In this document: in pieces, positions 34,409-46,214 of the stretch | Position numbering within the stretch: the first letter of the stretch is position 1 | How the letters are laid out: each line of letters starts with the position of its first letter | Source of the DNA: Flammulina velutipes | Lineage: Eukaryota; Basidiomycota; Agaricomycetes; Agaricales; Physalacriaceae | Reading direction: 5' to 3' | NCBI GenBank assembly: GCA_011800155.1 | Contig: CM022370.1 | Span: 2,728,001-2,792,000, forward strand | DNA: 64,000 nt | Translations under genes and position numbers: made by a program | Notes under the pieces: generated by a model | Seen by the model: only the letters and a program-made list of their open reading frames with translations | Database searches by the model: none | Told to the model about the DNA's origin: nothing

Positions 34409-36578
34409 TCAACGGGCAGTGGCAGTGATCTTGAGGGGATATGCAAACAAGGTCGTGCGCATGTTCAACACTCCTTCCTGGAACTTGTTTTGGTCGAATG
34501 ACTTGGGAAGCTCCATGTCATAAGTCAACATCAACTTCGCGACAGTCAAATGCAGCTCCTGGGTGGCAAATATCTTTCCGAGGCAGCTGAATGCGCCTAT
34601 GCCACTTGTCAATTCCTTTTCTAATCGCTCAGAACGAAACTTAAAGCTCACCATACGAGAAACAGAGCATCGCTTTCATATCGGTATGAGTGTTTGGGCC
34701 AAGACCATTTGGCGACCACCTCTCGGGGAGGAATTCCATAGGAAGAGGAGAAAAGTGCTTCTCGTCGGTTTGCTGCGTATATGGAGGAACGGACTGGACA
34801 ACATTCAGGCTACATTAACAGCAAAACAAGTCAAGTACGCTTACCACGACGATGTCTTCACTGATAAACTCCCCATCTATCATTGTTCCACCTGGAGGCA
34901 CAACACGGGGAAGACCACCGAAGGGCGTACCCAGACGAAGACCTTCCCAGACGACACCATAGAGGTAAGGCAGATCCTGAAGAGCCTTGGCATCGGTGAC
35001 CTCTTCTGGGCTGTTGAAATGTGCATCGAGTTCATCACGCAGCTTCTTATATACGGCGCGATCGCGAAGGAGGTAGAAGAGGAGGATAGTCAGCGTGCCA
35101 CCGGTAGTATCAGATCCTAATTATAATTAGGGTGAAGTCTATGTGATGCGTACGAGACGCCACTCACCAGCAGCAATAGCAAAGGCGGAGTCGATGTTCA
35201 AATCATCATCGCCCAAGCGTTCACCACCCTTTTCGCCGAGCTAGGAAAGATATAAACACGTGGCAATGAATCGACCTAAATGCCTTTTACCAAGTACGAC
35301 GCGATATCATCACCTGTGATATTCTTGCGGATGTTCATTAGCTTCGTCGCGGTATCTTCAAGGACATGGAATTCCTTGGAAGCAGGCAAGTTCCAAGCAA
35401 TGTCGAACAAAGAGGGAGATTCCCCAAGTCTGTTATAGGTATCAGTAGAATCATCAGATTCGTTTGTTTTCAAGATACACCCACACTTCGAAGACGACCG
35501 TGGCGTTCTGAGCGTTCTCAGATACATCAGTTGGGTCACCATTAGCCATCAATTCCTACACAAATCGTCAGACACGATGACAGTATCACAAGTAAAGACA
35601 CGTACAACATCGCTTGTGGGTCCAAAGGTCATCTCAGCCTACCCCAGATCAGCTAATTGCAAGACAGGACAATTAAATCCTCGCCATAAGGTCGTATGCC
35701 CAGTGCCGGATGATTTCAGACATATCAATAACACCATCTTTGTCGCGTCTCTGATCCATGACTTTGACCATCTGGAGCGTGCGCTTCTCCACGACGTCCA
35801 AGAGGCCAACGATGCTTCAAAAGGACACATCATCAGGACAATAAAGCCAAAACGCTAGACACAACGTACGACTTGGCCGTGAATGCCCCAGCCCAGGCCT
35901 TCCGTCGGATGTTGTGGATGTCCCTCTCCGGAGTGAAGAACAGTCCTCCTACGGGCGCACGCCCAGGTCTGTACGCCGTGCTCTTGTCCATACTATGGGC
36001 CGTTTGATAGATCGGATGTACTGCGTCCACCGACGCAATCGAGAGGGTGTTGGGACCTACCAGGTCAGAATAAGCAGCCGCCACAATACAATGAGGTCTA
36101 ACACTCACCCGTCCGAACAAATTTGCCATACTTCTCGTGCCATCCCTTGATTACCTGGTAGCGTTTTCCCGTCGAGACCATTCTGAGCATGGTCAGAGAA
36201 GTGACTTTGTTGAGGAAAGGCCCCGGGAAGCGCCAGAGGGGATGAAGAGGGGAGAGGCGGTACACCACGCCTACGACGATCATGGTGGCGAGGTATGTCA
36301 ACAAGCCTAGGGATGCCAGTGACACTGCGGTGGTGGATCCATGACCATTCAAAATACCACCTGCGACAGTTACGGCCCACCCAACAGCACAGACCAGCAA
36401 CGCGGTATCGCCACGATATTCATGCTTGTTCAAATAGTACGTCGTGAGCTACATCATGGCGTCAGGAATTCAAAACGACGATAAAGTAACAACAACTCAC
36501 AAACCCTGTAACGCTCGCGACGGTCGTAACGCCCTCGAATGTGAACTCCGGTAAGGGGAGAGTGCTGGAAACAGACAT
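34409..36578 (-). CDS. Cytochrome P450 monooxygenase, membrane-anchored
   Basis: Haem-thiolate oxygenase, ER-bound by its N-terminus. About nine exons. Two or three hydrophobic segments near the start (TALLVCAVGWAVTVAGG, then GLLTYLATMIVVGVVY) precede the proline-rich hinge HPLWRFPGP. GLFFTPERDIHNIRRKAWAG is the helix C region with the conserved WxxxR-like pattern. The oxygen-binding motif AGSDTT is rebuilt across an intron. EGLRLGTPFGGLPR has the ExxR pair, and FLPERW is the PERF-type block. The haem loop is FSYGAFSCLGK with the ligand Cys. Start 36578 (MSVSSTLPLPEF) was chosen; an alternative spliced start at 36622 gives MSD before TLPLPEF. The substrate is unknown. Confidence 0.88.
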
Positions 36579-37906
36579 CGATAGAAAGAAGGGAAGAAGA
36601 AGACTAGCGTATACTCACTCATATTACTCTGAATAAAAGCAAAATAAGTGAGCTGAATCGGGTACAGCGGCGTGAGAAGAAGAAGGATCTGTAACGGCGA
36701 TGGCACTATACTTAGGACTCTGGATACTGGCAGCGGGTTGGATAACCCAGAGTTGGACTCACGGCCTGATTTCAACAATTATACCATGATATAGCTATCG
36801 TCGGAGGTGAGCTCTTCTAGCTCATGGGAGGGAGAGGACGAAAGACATACAGGAAGTGTATACGCGGTGCCCATTTATTTGGCGCCACATAAGCATATGG
36901 ATATAACAGGATCGACGTTAGTAGTCTAACAAGCCAACTAAACAGCGGGGGATTGTCAGGGTTCAGTGTAGCGAAGATGCATGTGATTGGGTAGCCGCAC
37001 CTATAGACGAAAGAAACTGGCCAGCGTAAGCAGCGGACGGTGGTCGACGCCATGAAATGTTGTGGGTAATTGTCGGTATCATGCGGTAGACAGGACAAAA
37101 CTGTTGTTTACAAATCTCCCTGTGCTAGCGACGAGTATGTGTTATTTAGCACATGCCAGGAAGCGTGGTCCGAGTCGGTCGTAGAGTTTCCAAACGCTTA
37201 TACCGACGTGAAAGGATAATACGTCTGGCGACACCTGGAAGTGTGGCATACGGTGCCAGGCGTGTCCACGCTCTCTCGTAGCAAAGAGACGAGAATGCCT
37301 ACATGTTGCCAGAGTTGCTAGCGACGCGGATTGGACCATATCGAAGTGTGCACTGGCACTGACATACCTTCGTCATAAATCAACTTTCAACAGCTAGTTG
37401 CTGTTGGAAACCAAACAGACCGAAACATCTGCTAAGAAGGATGCCACGTTCTGTGTACGCGACTTGAAGCATTGAGGATCGAGTGAGTAGATTTCGAAGA
37501 GGAGGTTGCTCGGATGAATGGTACTGGTACCAGTCCATACACGGGGACGAAGCATGTCCTAATAACGCCACATTAGTGTGGTAATCTTTTGTGCGGAGGT
37601 GCAACACGATTAGAAGTGATGCTTGCTCAAGATTCAATGATGGTAATAATGGAAGGACCGATCGCGAGAATATTCAAATTGAAACTGTGGCAAAGGGTGG
37701 AAAATGATGGATGAATGAGTACTCTAATACTCCTGAACACTCGCAAAACCGCGCTTGCTTGGGTACTCCGCACACTGGAATGACTCGGACAAACACTGAC
37801 GTTTTTCTGGTTTTTTTGCGACCAAGGGAACCAAGCCTTTGTTCTCATATCCTACATCGATCAGCATTCTTTGCTCAAGTACGTATTGAGAGAATGTGCG
37901 GTTTTT
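36579..37906. other. Intergenic region upstream of the P450
   Basis: About 1.3 kb with only small, overlapping, unrelated open frames. No family resemblance and no tRNA-like sequence seen. It may contain P450 5' UTR exons. Confidence 0.4.
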
Positions 37907-38996
37907 TCATCCATAGGTAAAGGTCTCTGCCTCAAACGTTCTCTGCAAATCTACACCAGTGAGAACAATAAACGCCACAAGCCATTCCGGGAGGATATGG
38001 AACAGATAAAACATTCCCTTCTCGACAGGTAGGTTCTGGGAACCCGGGACAAGCGCGTCTAGCGAAGGCGTTTGGTGGTGCATTACCGAAAGTCGATATA
38101 ACGTAGTAGTCCCCTGCTCAGTGTTAAACTCGCCGTCATTGACTGTCGATAGACTTACCAAGAGGCCACAGAAGAGAAGCAGACATCGACGGCCGGTTGT
38201 GTTCACTCTGTGTCGCCAGTGTAGTGTGGCCGCAGTGTTCCAGATGATGAGAACTGCGACTAGCGCGGTGCTGGCGAATCTGGACAACAACGCGTAAGAA
38301 TTCTTTGGTCTTATCGAAGGAACGAGACCATCACCTTAGCACCTGATTTTCTTCATTTCTAGTCGGGTTTTCGCGTTGCAAGACAAGGCGGCAGTTTCCC
38401 ACACATCCGGTAACGATACTAGCCAAGAACACCACAAACATCGCATTGCTTATCCGGTTGAATCTCCGTCTCTGCTCTGGGTCATCGATTTTGGCCCCGA
38501 TCTGCTGTTTCGGTGTCTTCGTCGAGTACGGCGCTGTTTTCTGTTTCGCTAGTCGAGGAGCCATGATTGTATCTTGGCTACCAGTGCTGGTGGTAGGAGA
38601 CGGCGATCTACCACCACATGTCGAGCTCACCAGCGCGCAGGCGAGGAGACCGCATACATCCCAAGAAATGGTTATAAAGCCCATCCCAATGGTTGTTTGC
38701 ATATATACCGTCAACCCGTTGCTTTCGGTGCCTGGTCTCAACGCCACCGCCGCACGCAAGCTGAAAAGGACGACTCTGTCTACGAATGAGTTCTCGATAT
38801 CCGAACGAGGTCAAAGAAGATACCGTTCTAGGGCGAAACCAGCCGTTCCAACAACACGAAAGGTTGCTTGCTTCCTGTTCTGCCAGGAACGAGTAACGTG
38901 AAAGAGCAGGACAACGACGTGGGCGATGGCGAAAACGATAGACGGGATGAATTCCGACTCCTGGGTCAGGCCACCCACAGGAGAGGGGAACGTCAT
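37907..38996 (-). CDS. Seven-pass fungal membrane protein
   Basis: About five exons from ATG 38996 to stop 37907-37909. Seven hydrophobic segments are seen in order: SIVFAIAHVVVLLFH, RVVLFSLRAAVAL, IGMGFITISWDVCGLLACAL, NAMFVVFLASIVTGCVG, STALVAVLIIWNTAATL, RRCLLLFCGLL, and FYLFHILPEWLVAFIVL. A cytoplasmic loop between segments 3 and 4 is rich in Lys and Thr. The architecture, and the LPEW in the last span, recall uncharacterised seven-transmembrane families of fungi (RTA1-like or DUF7702-like), but I cannot assign one firmly. The exon joins keep the frame with canonical sites; for example the first intron uses GTATCT..GACAG. Confidence 0.6.
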
Positions 38997-39172
38997 GGTT
39001 GGGGTGCAACGAGCATGTCACTTCGCACCTTATAAGTTATAGAATGAAGCGTTACTGACATGTAGGGTCCAATGTCAGTTGCGCATCGCTTAAAATGTCT
39101 GTCTTGACGTTGAGACTAAGCGCGATGAAGGCGACTAAGATGTTCCCCAATGATAAAATACAACAACAAAGT

Positions 39173-40390
<1,218 letters not shown>

Positions 40391-40467
40391 TATGATGCTG
40401 GGAGGAGGAGAAAAATATTTGATGCGATCACAGCCCCTGTCTTCAAACTATCATTCACCTCCCCATA
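40391..40467. promoter_or_regulatory. 77-bp divergent space DIM1/PhyH-like gene
   Basis: Only 77 bases separate the two start codons, so a shared bidirectional promoter is likely. No motif was identified. Confidence 0.55.
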
Positions 40468-41874
40468 ATGCCAGGATATTTGAGTACAGAGCAGATTGAA
40501 TCCGTGTGTATCTTGCAATATCTACCTATCGAAGCTCATTCTTTGACAGTTCCGTCGTAATGGGTACACTCACACTCGTTTCCTTGTCGTAAACGCTGCA
40601 TCTTCCGCAGATACTTGGTCATTCCGCGCTTCCTAGACAGCGAAGATACTGCTGCTCTTCTGGAACGGTCCAAGCAATACCTGGAAGAATTTGACATCGC
40701 TTCCCATCCTCTGGTTTGTCCAAACTCGTCGACAGCGTGGCTATCACCCACTATCATCCCAGACCAAGTTCACCACCTCTGACGATAACCACGTTGGGGA
40801 TGATTACTTCTTGAACTCTGGCGATAAGATGTACGTTACATCTTCATAGGCTTTCTACCCGTCTCATCATTACCGTTTAGACGCTTTTTCCTGGAGGAAG
40901 GCGCGTTCGACGAACAAGGTAATCTCACGCGGGACAAGACCAAATCTGTCAACAAGATTGGCCATGGTATGGACTTGCATTCGCCACCATAACACAGGCC
41001 TTGATAACTCCCAGGAATCCACGAGCTCGACCCAATATTCCGCAAGGTCACGCTCCAAAACGAGCGAGTAAAGGCAGTCGTGCGGGATCTCAAAGTGCAT
41101 CACGATCCAGTCGGTTGGTTGAATAACTCCGACCATATCGCCAACAACTGACCATCCCCGAAGCACTACAATCCATGGTAATCATGAAACAACCCTACAT
41201 CGGCGGCGAAGGTAAAACCCATATCTCTCCGATAACGAACCATTCACCTCATAACCCGCAGTCGGAGAACACAACGACTCGTAAGCCTATATACCTCTTC
41301 TCTCACCGTGACCATTACATACCATATCAACCATCAACCCAGGACATTCCTCGTTCGTTGCTTCCGCCCATACTCCATCTCACCTACTGCCTATTCACAA
41401 CTTCCCAGTACACAGATCCTCCATCAGCCACAGGCTTCTGGATCGCCCTAGAACGCTGCACGCCCCAAAATGGTGCTCTATCCTTCCTGCCGGGCTCGCA
41501 TCTCACATCGCCCATCACCAAACGCTTCGTGCGGCTCCCCCAAGGTGGAACAGGCTTCGAAACACTATCGTCGCCATCAACCACTCCCGCTGCCTCCGAG
41601 GCAGAGTATGTCATGGAAACATGCGAACCAGGTGGGTAGACCATACCCCACTTCAGTGCGTAGGACTTATGATTTCCAAGGCGATCTTGTCATCATCCAT
41701 GGTGCAGTCCTTCACAAGTCCGAGCATAACCACAGTCCCCACACCCGCTTTGCATACACTTTCCACATGATCGAATCACCTCCATACGCTAAATACGACG
41801 AGAAGAATTGGCTCCAGCCCACCGAGGCCCTGCCCTTCTCCCACATCCTCGACACGCCACAAGAGTTTGTTTGA
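40468..41874 (+). CDS. Phytanoyl-CoA dioxygenase-family Fe(II)/2-oxoglutarate enzyme (PHYHD1-like)
   Basis: Non-haem iron oxygenase. ATG 40468 (MPGYLSTEQIES). Canonical splicing then needs several very small exons: 14 bases at 40550-40563 (completes FRRNG), 19 bases at 41262-41280 and 10 bases at 41343-41352. With these the protein reads GYLVIPRFL, later QPYIGGE, then VGEHNDSTFL joined to YTDPPSATGFWIALE. The iron-binding HxD is the HND encoded in the 19-base exon. The distal His is in VLHKSEHNH, and the 2-oxoglutarate Arg is probably in HTRFAYTFH. PGSH and GDLVIIHGAVLH are typical of the family. The substrate is unknown; the human homologue PHYHD1 does not act on phytanoyl-CoA. Stop at 41872-41874. 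Confidence 0.87.
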
Positions 41875-42387
41875 CCCTCATCAATGTAACACTTTGTACC
41901 AATTAGCCATTCAATATAAAAGTTCTCACTGCGCCACACAAAAGAGCACAAGAAAATAATCATAATGGATGTGCCTATTGCATTGCTCTAGTGATAGGTA
42001 GTACAGGACCCCTCCTCAGAGACGATCATTACCCATCCAGGGCGAAAAATCCGAGAGACGTATAGGTAAACAAACAGAACAGACAATATAACCGTTAGAT
42101 AGCGAAAAATTAATACTTGCAAACTTGAAGAAGCCAACGTATTAACTCGTCCTCCACACACGAAGCAACAGAGTGGGTCAGGATGCGGAGAGAGGGAGAG
42201 ACAGATAGGAAAGGAGTGATGATCCGCGGTAAAGCCAATAATACAGATGATAGGAAACAAGTGGAATGAGTGTGCAGTATAATGCGAAGAGATGCGAGTT
42301 GACAACGTAGATTGGGAGGGAGAGGCTGGTGTTGGCAGGGAAATGGATGAAGGAGGCGGTAGTGTGGACGTGGGGGATAGGGACGCT
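41875..42387. other. Convergent intergenic space
   Basis: About 510 bases between the stops of the PhyH-like gene and CDC24. Only presumptive 3' UTRs; nothing else seen. Confidence 0.5.
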
Positions 42388-45300
42388 TCATGTCACGAAA
42401 AGCGTAACCTGGCTCCCAGGCCTGTACTGCTCAAACGCCATCTGAACGTCTTCCGTCGATCCTAGCGAAACCATATCGCCATCCTCGTCCTTGTACTTGA
42501 CGCGGAGAGGGCCGTCGTCCCGTCGTGGTCCACATAGCCGTATCTTGCGCCCAACCTTCTCGACCAAATCGTCGTACTCCGTCGCCCGAGGAACCTGAAT
42601 CACAAAGATGTCTTCATGGAAATGCACCTTCACCTTCACCGGATGAGGGAAGGGCGCGTGTCCGGCACCGTTCACTGCGTCAAAGGTTTGTGATCGAGAA
42701 CCACGCAAGCCAGGACCACCCAACGAAGACTCACTGGACCCGTATGGTGTTATCGGCGATGACGAATTGGGAGAATAGTCAGAACTTGCGGTCGACTGAC
42801 TCGAGCCACTTCCTCGCTTGTGCGTCATGCTGCTGATGGATGTCGACGATTGAGAGTGGTTCCAGTGGGTGGTAGGCACGGGCGGGGGCGGTGCATTCTG
42901 CTTGGGGACGTAGGCACTGGGCTGGCTCGCACTCCGTGAACGATTTGTTACCAGAGGCGCCTGTGTCGCAATAGGAGCCGGGGTCTTGGGTATACCGTTA
43001 CGATAGTCGGTGCTTTCGGTGTATGTCGAACGGAGCCTGGTAGAACTGAATTGGCTCTTCAGAGGTGGGCGTTGGCGAGTACCAGGACCGAAGCTGCCGT
43101 CAGACGCGTACGAGCTGGCGCTCATGCTGGAAAGCGTAGAGGCCATACGGGGAGTAATGGGTCGCATGGCGCCTGCAGGCGGTGCTGCCCCAGGAGGTCC
43201 CCGCCACTGTTGCATATGCTCGGTGCTCTCAGTGTGAGCACGGGGTCGATCATACGGCGCAGGTTGGGGTTCACGTTCTGGAGGAAGTGATGCAGCCGTC
43301 CCACGTCTCGCTGTGGTCGGAGTCCCGCGACCAGAGGCTGGCGGCGCAGGAAAAGCGCTCATGGCAGGATAATCCTCGTACTCTTCATCATCGTTCTCAA
43401 ACTCGAAGCCATCGTGAGGTGGATAGCCTTGTGGACCTGTTCCGTACCCACCCCCAAACCCATTCTGATCATAAATGCTCTCTCCGCGGTTACGGCCGTT
43501 GGGTTGTTGTCCAGGGTAGGGAGACATTGTAGGGGTTTGGGGAGGGTACCCAGAAAAATTTCGGAGCGAAGGATTTGTGCTGTTGGTCAATTTAGCCAAA
43601 GGTCGCTCGGATGCGCGTTTCTGTGCAAGGTCCCTGATCAGACGATTTATGACGGTTTCCCACTGTCGCATCTGGTCCTCTCGTCGGCATCGCAGAGTAA
43701 AGTACTCCAAATCGTCATCTCCCTTCCACCATACGGCCAGGGGATATTGAACTGGCATGCCACCGGCTTTAAAAATCATCAATATAGGGAAGACCACGGA
43801 GAATATGTGGACTTACTCGAATTCCTTGGCGAAGACGGTACCGCTTGCGTGACATTCCCCAGAAATATCCGGCCTTTGAGGAGAAGGGGCGTGTTTTTCT
43901 TCTGCGGCTGTCCAACACCGCCAGGCAGAGGAGAAGGATTCGACTGCTTCTTGAGTATTGAATTGCTCTTGGACATCTTCTTGCCGTTCGCAGATTGGGG
44001 TACCGCTTCCTTGCAGCATAGGATGATCTTTTCGAAGAGAAAAACGTGGTACTCTCGGTCGATGTCGGATTTGGTGACAATGAAAATGTCGTCCAAGAGC
44101 AGTTGACCAAAGTTCTCGAGATGGTGACCTTTCCAATCATCGACCCGGTTTTGGAGATTCTTGACGGTCAGTTCGTTCTCAGCGTGGCGCTGGGCCTCAT
44201 TGATCTTGTCCGTAATCCGCTTTGCAGCGCCCGAGCCGGCCTTCAAATCCTCGTAATGGGGGTACGTTTGGGGATTAGCGGCTTTAATGAGCGACTGTCA
44301 CATTCCCGCGTTAGTAGGCGTAAATAGAGGTGCTTCCAATACTCACGTCCAATAGTAACGGATATTTGCAAACCCGTTGAATAGGCTTGATCAGGAAGGC
44401 AGGTAATTCTCCTTTCACATTGATCAGATTGTTCAGCGCCTGTTGACAAATGTTTGCATTAGCATTCGGTTGATGCCGACAGGCCCATGCGTGTTGTCAA
44501 GTCGACACACATGGAGGTCCCAGTCTGATAGCGGAGGCAAATAAGGCTCACCGAGAGGTTGGACTCGTTGGCCATCATGAGGTCAGAGGCGTTGGTGTAG
44601 TTGGCGCAGTAGGGTTCGTAGACGATGAATTCTTCTTCCTATTGTTCCATAAGCAGACGTTCAAATGATTGATGGAGGACAATGAGATGCCCCAATCGAG
44701 CAAATGAATAGACTTACGCTTTCCAAGAAGTGCTGTCCCCATCGCTGTTCCGGCCACGGAAGCTCAGCTGTGCTTTCGAAGCGGATGAGGAATTTGCGTT
44801 GAAAGTTGAGAAGCTGTTTGAGGTTGGGAAATAGCAAGTGGATGGTATCTTGGTCGATAAGATTGCTTTGGGACAAGGCGGCGGCGTATTTCTGGTGGAG
44901 ATATCAAGAAGAGGGTGGAGAGAGAGAACAAGCTACGAACCTGCATGATCTCGAGATCTTGAACGTATTTCCTTTCGGTCTCCACCATTTCCCGAATGAT
45001 GTTGTTTCTTGCTGATTCCTGAGCGGACGCTGGGGGTACGACTGGAGCGAGATCTGTGGCTAGGGAGTCGTGGGAGTCATGAGAGGACATGTACGGGGAG
45101 GGGGGTGGGTCGTCGAACGAGCTCTCTGGGAGATAGTTAACGAGGGCGGTTACGGTCTTGATGACCTAGAACGCGATATCAGTGGCAATGAGAGGCCTCA
45201 CGACGGATGAGCGCACCTTTACTAGGCCGTCAGTTGAATTGCGATCCCAAAGGTCTGTGACGGTGAAAGCTTCACAGCCGGGAATGCTCTTTGTGACCTG

Positions 45301-45696
45301 GTCTGTCCGAATCTGCATGGCGAAGAGGGCAATGGCGTGCTTTTTAGCACGGTCTGGGTTTGTGTCGAATTGCTCTTCCTTGAAGTCTGCGTTGTTGATT
45401 TTTGGGTAGCCTTCTGGTAGTTGATCGAATATATAGCACAGGGGAATGCCGAAGGAGAAGAGGTCCCATAGTTGAGTGACTGGATCTGAGGACTGTCTGG
45501 AGTCTGATGAGGAGACTAGATTGAAGTATCTGGGGAAGCCACGGATGCGCATGAGTCTTGTGCGTAGGCGGACGCATTCTTGGTAGAGGGAGGTGATAGC
45601 TGCCTGGTTGAGAAGGGTGTTGTTGGCAACGGGAGTGTCGATTTGCAGGCCAGTGCTGGAGATGATAGATTTTTTGCGACCGGCGACGTTGGCCAT
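42388..45696 (-). CDS. CDC24: Rho guanine-nucleotide exchange factor CDC24 (CH-like, DH, PH, PB1)
   Basis: Activates Cdc42 for polarised growth. The MANVAGRKKS start at 45696 was preferred to an in-frame ATG at 45876, because the added residues look like 5' UTR. The N-terminal CDC24/CH-like domain has SLYQECVRLRTRLMRI, WDLFSFGIPLCYIFDQL and YPKIN. After an acidic linker the DH domain begins NIIREMVETERKYVQDLE and contains LINVKGELPAFLIKPIQRV, the conserved helix pair. The PH domain has GQLLLDDIFIV and YHVFLFEKIILCC. A long Pro/Ser/Gly-rich region follows. The C-terminal PB1 domain (KVKVHFHEDIFVIQVP, ending SQVTLFVT) has the acidic DEDGD cluster that binds Bem1-type partners. About six introns. 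Confidence 0.93.
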
Positions 45697-46214
45697 GGCG
45701 GCGACGAGCAAAGAATTGTCGACGACGACGACGGCGGGACGAAAGGACAGACGACGTTGGTGAGAGTCAGTGGGAAGCCAACGCTCGATCTGATGTTTGC
45801 ACTTATTTGCATATCCAAATTCCCCTTTCGGCCATTTGTATTTCCAGCAACTTTTGGTCACTTTTATTGTTGTCACTGATTGTGCGAGAGAGCTCCGTAT
45901 AGAAGATTACAAGTGTGAGCTATTCGAGTGAGCTATTCGCTGCTCGTCGATTGTACATTGGAAATCGCATTTCAAAGACGAGGACATCCACTACAACGGA
46001 TCAATTGTTCGATCTGATACTTGGTTTACCCTCAAACGCCAACATTCGTCAGTTATCGTCGGAACAAGACTTTAGACCGCGCCGACGGACGGACAGTGCT
46101 GAACAGCGCCACGATCAGTGTGGCGTCTGCCGACATGCCGCATCCATTTCAATCTCCGCTTCAATCCATCTTGGGCGAGGACTCCAAGCACTGCTAGAAT
46201 ACCAAGCAAGACCC

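Noticed and set aside
45697..45876. Longer N-terminus of CDC24 from ATG 45876
   Set aside because: The extra residues are Lys/Trp-rich and unlike the family; MANVAGRKKS at 45696 gives the usual start before the CDC24 domain.
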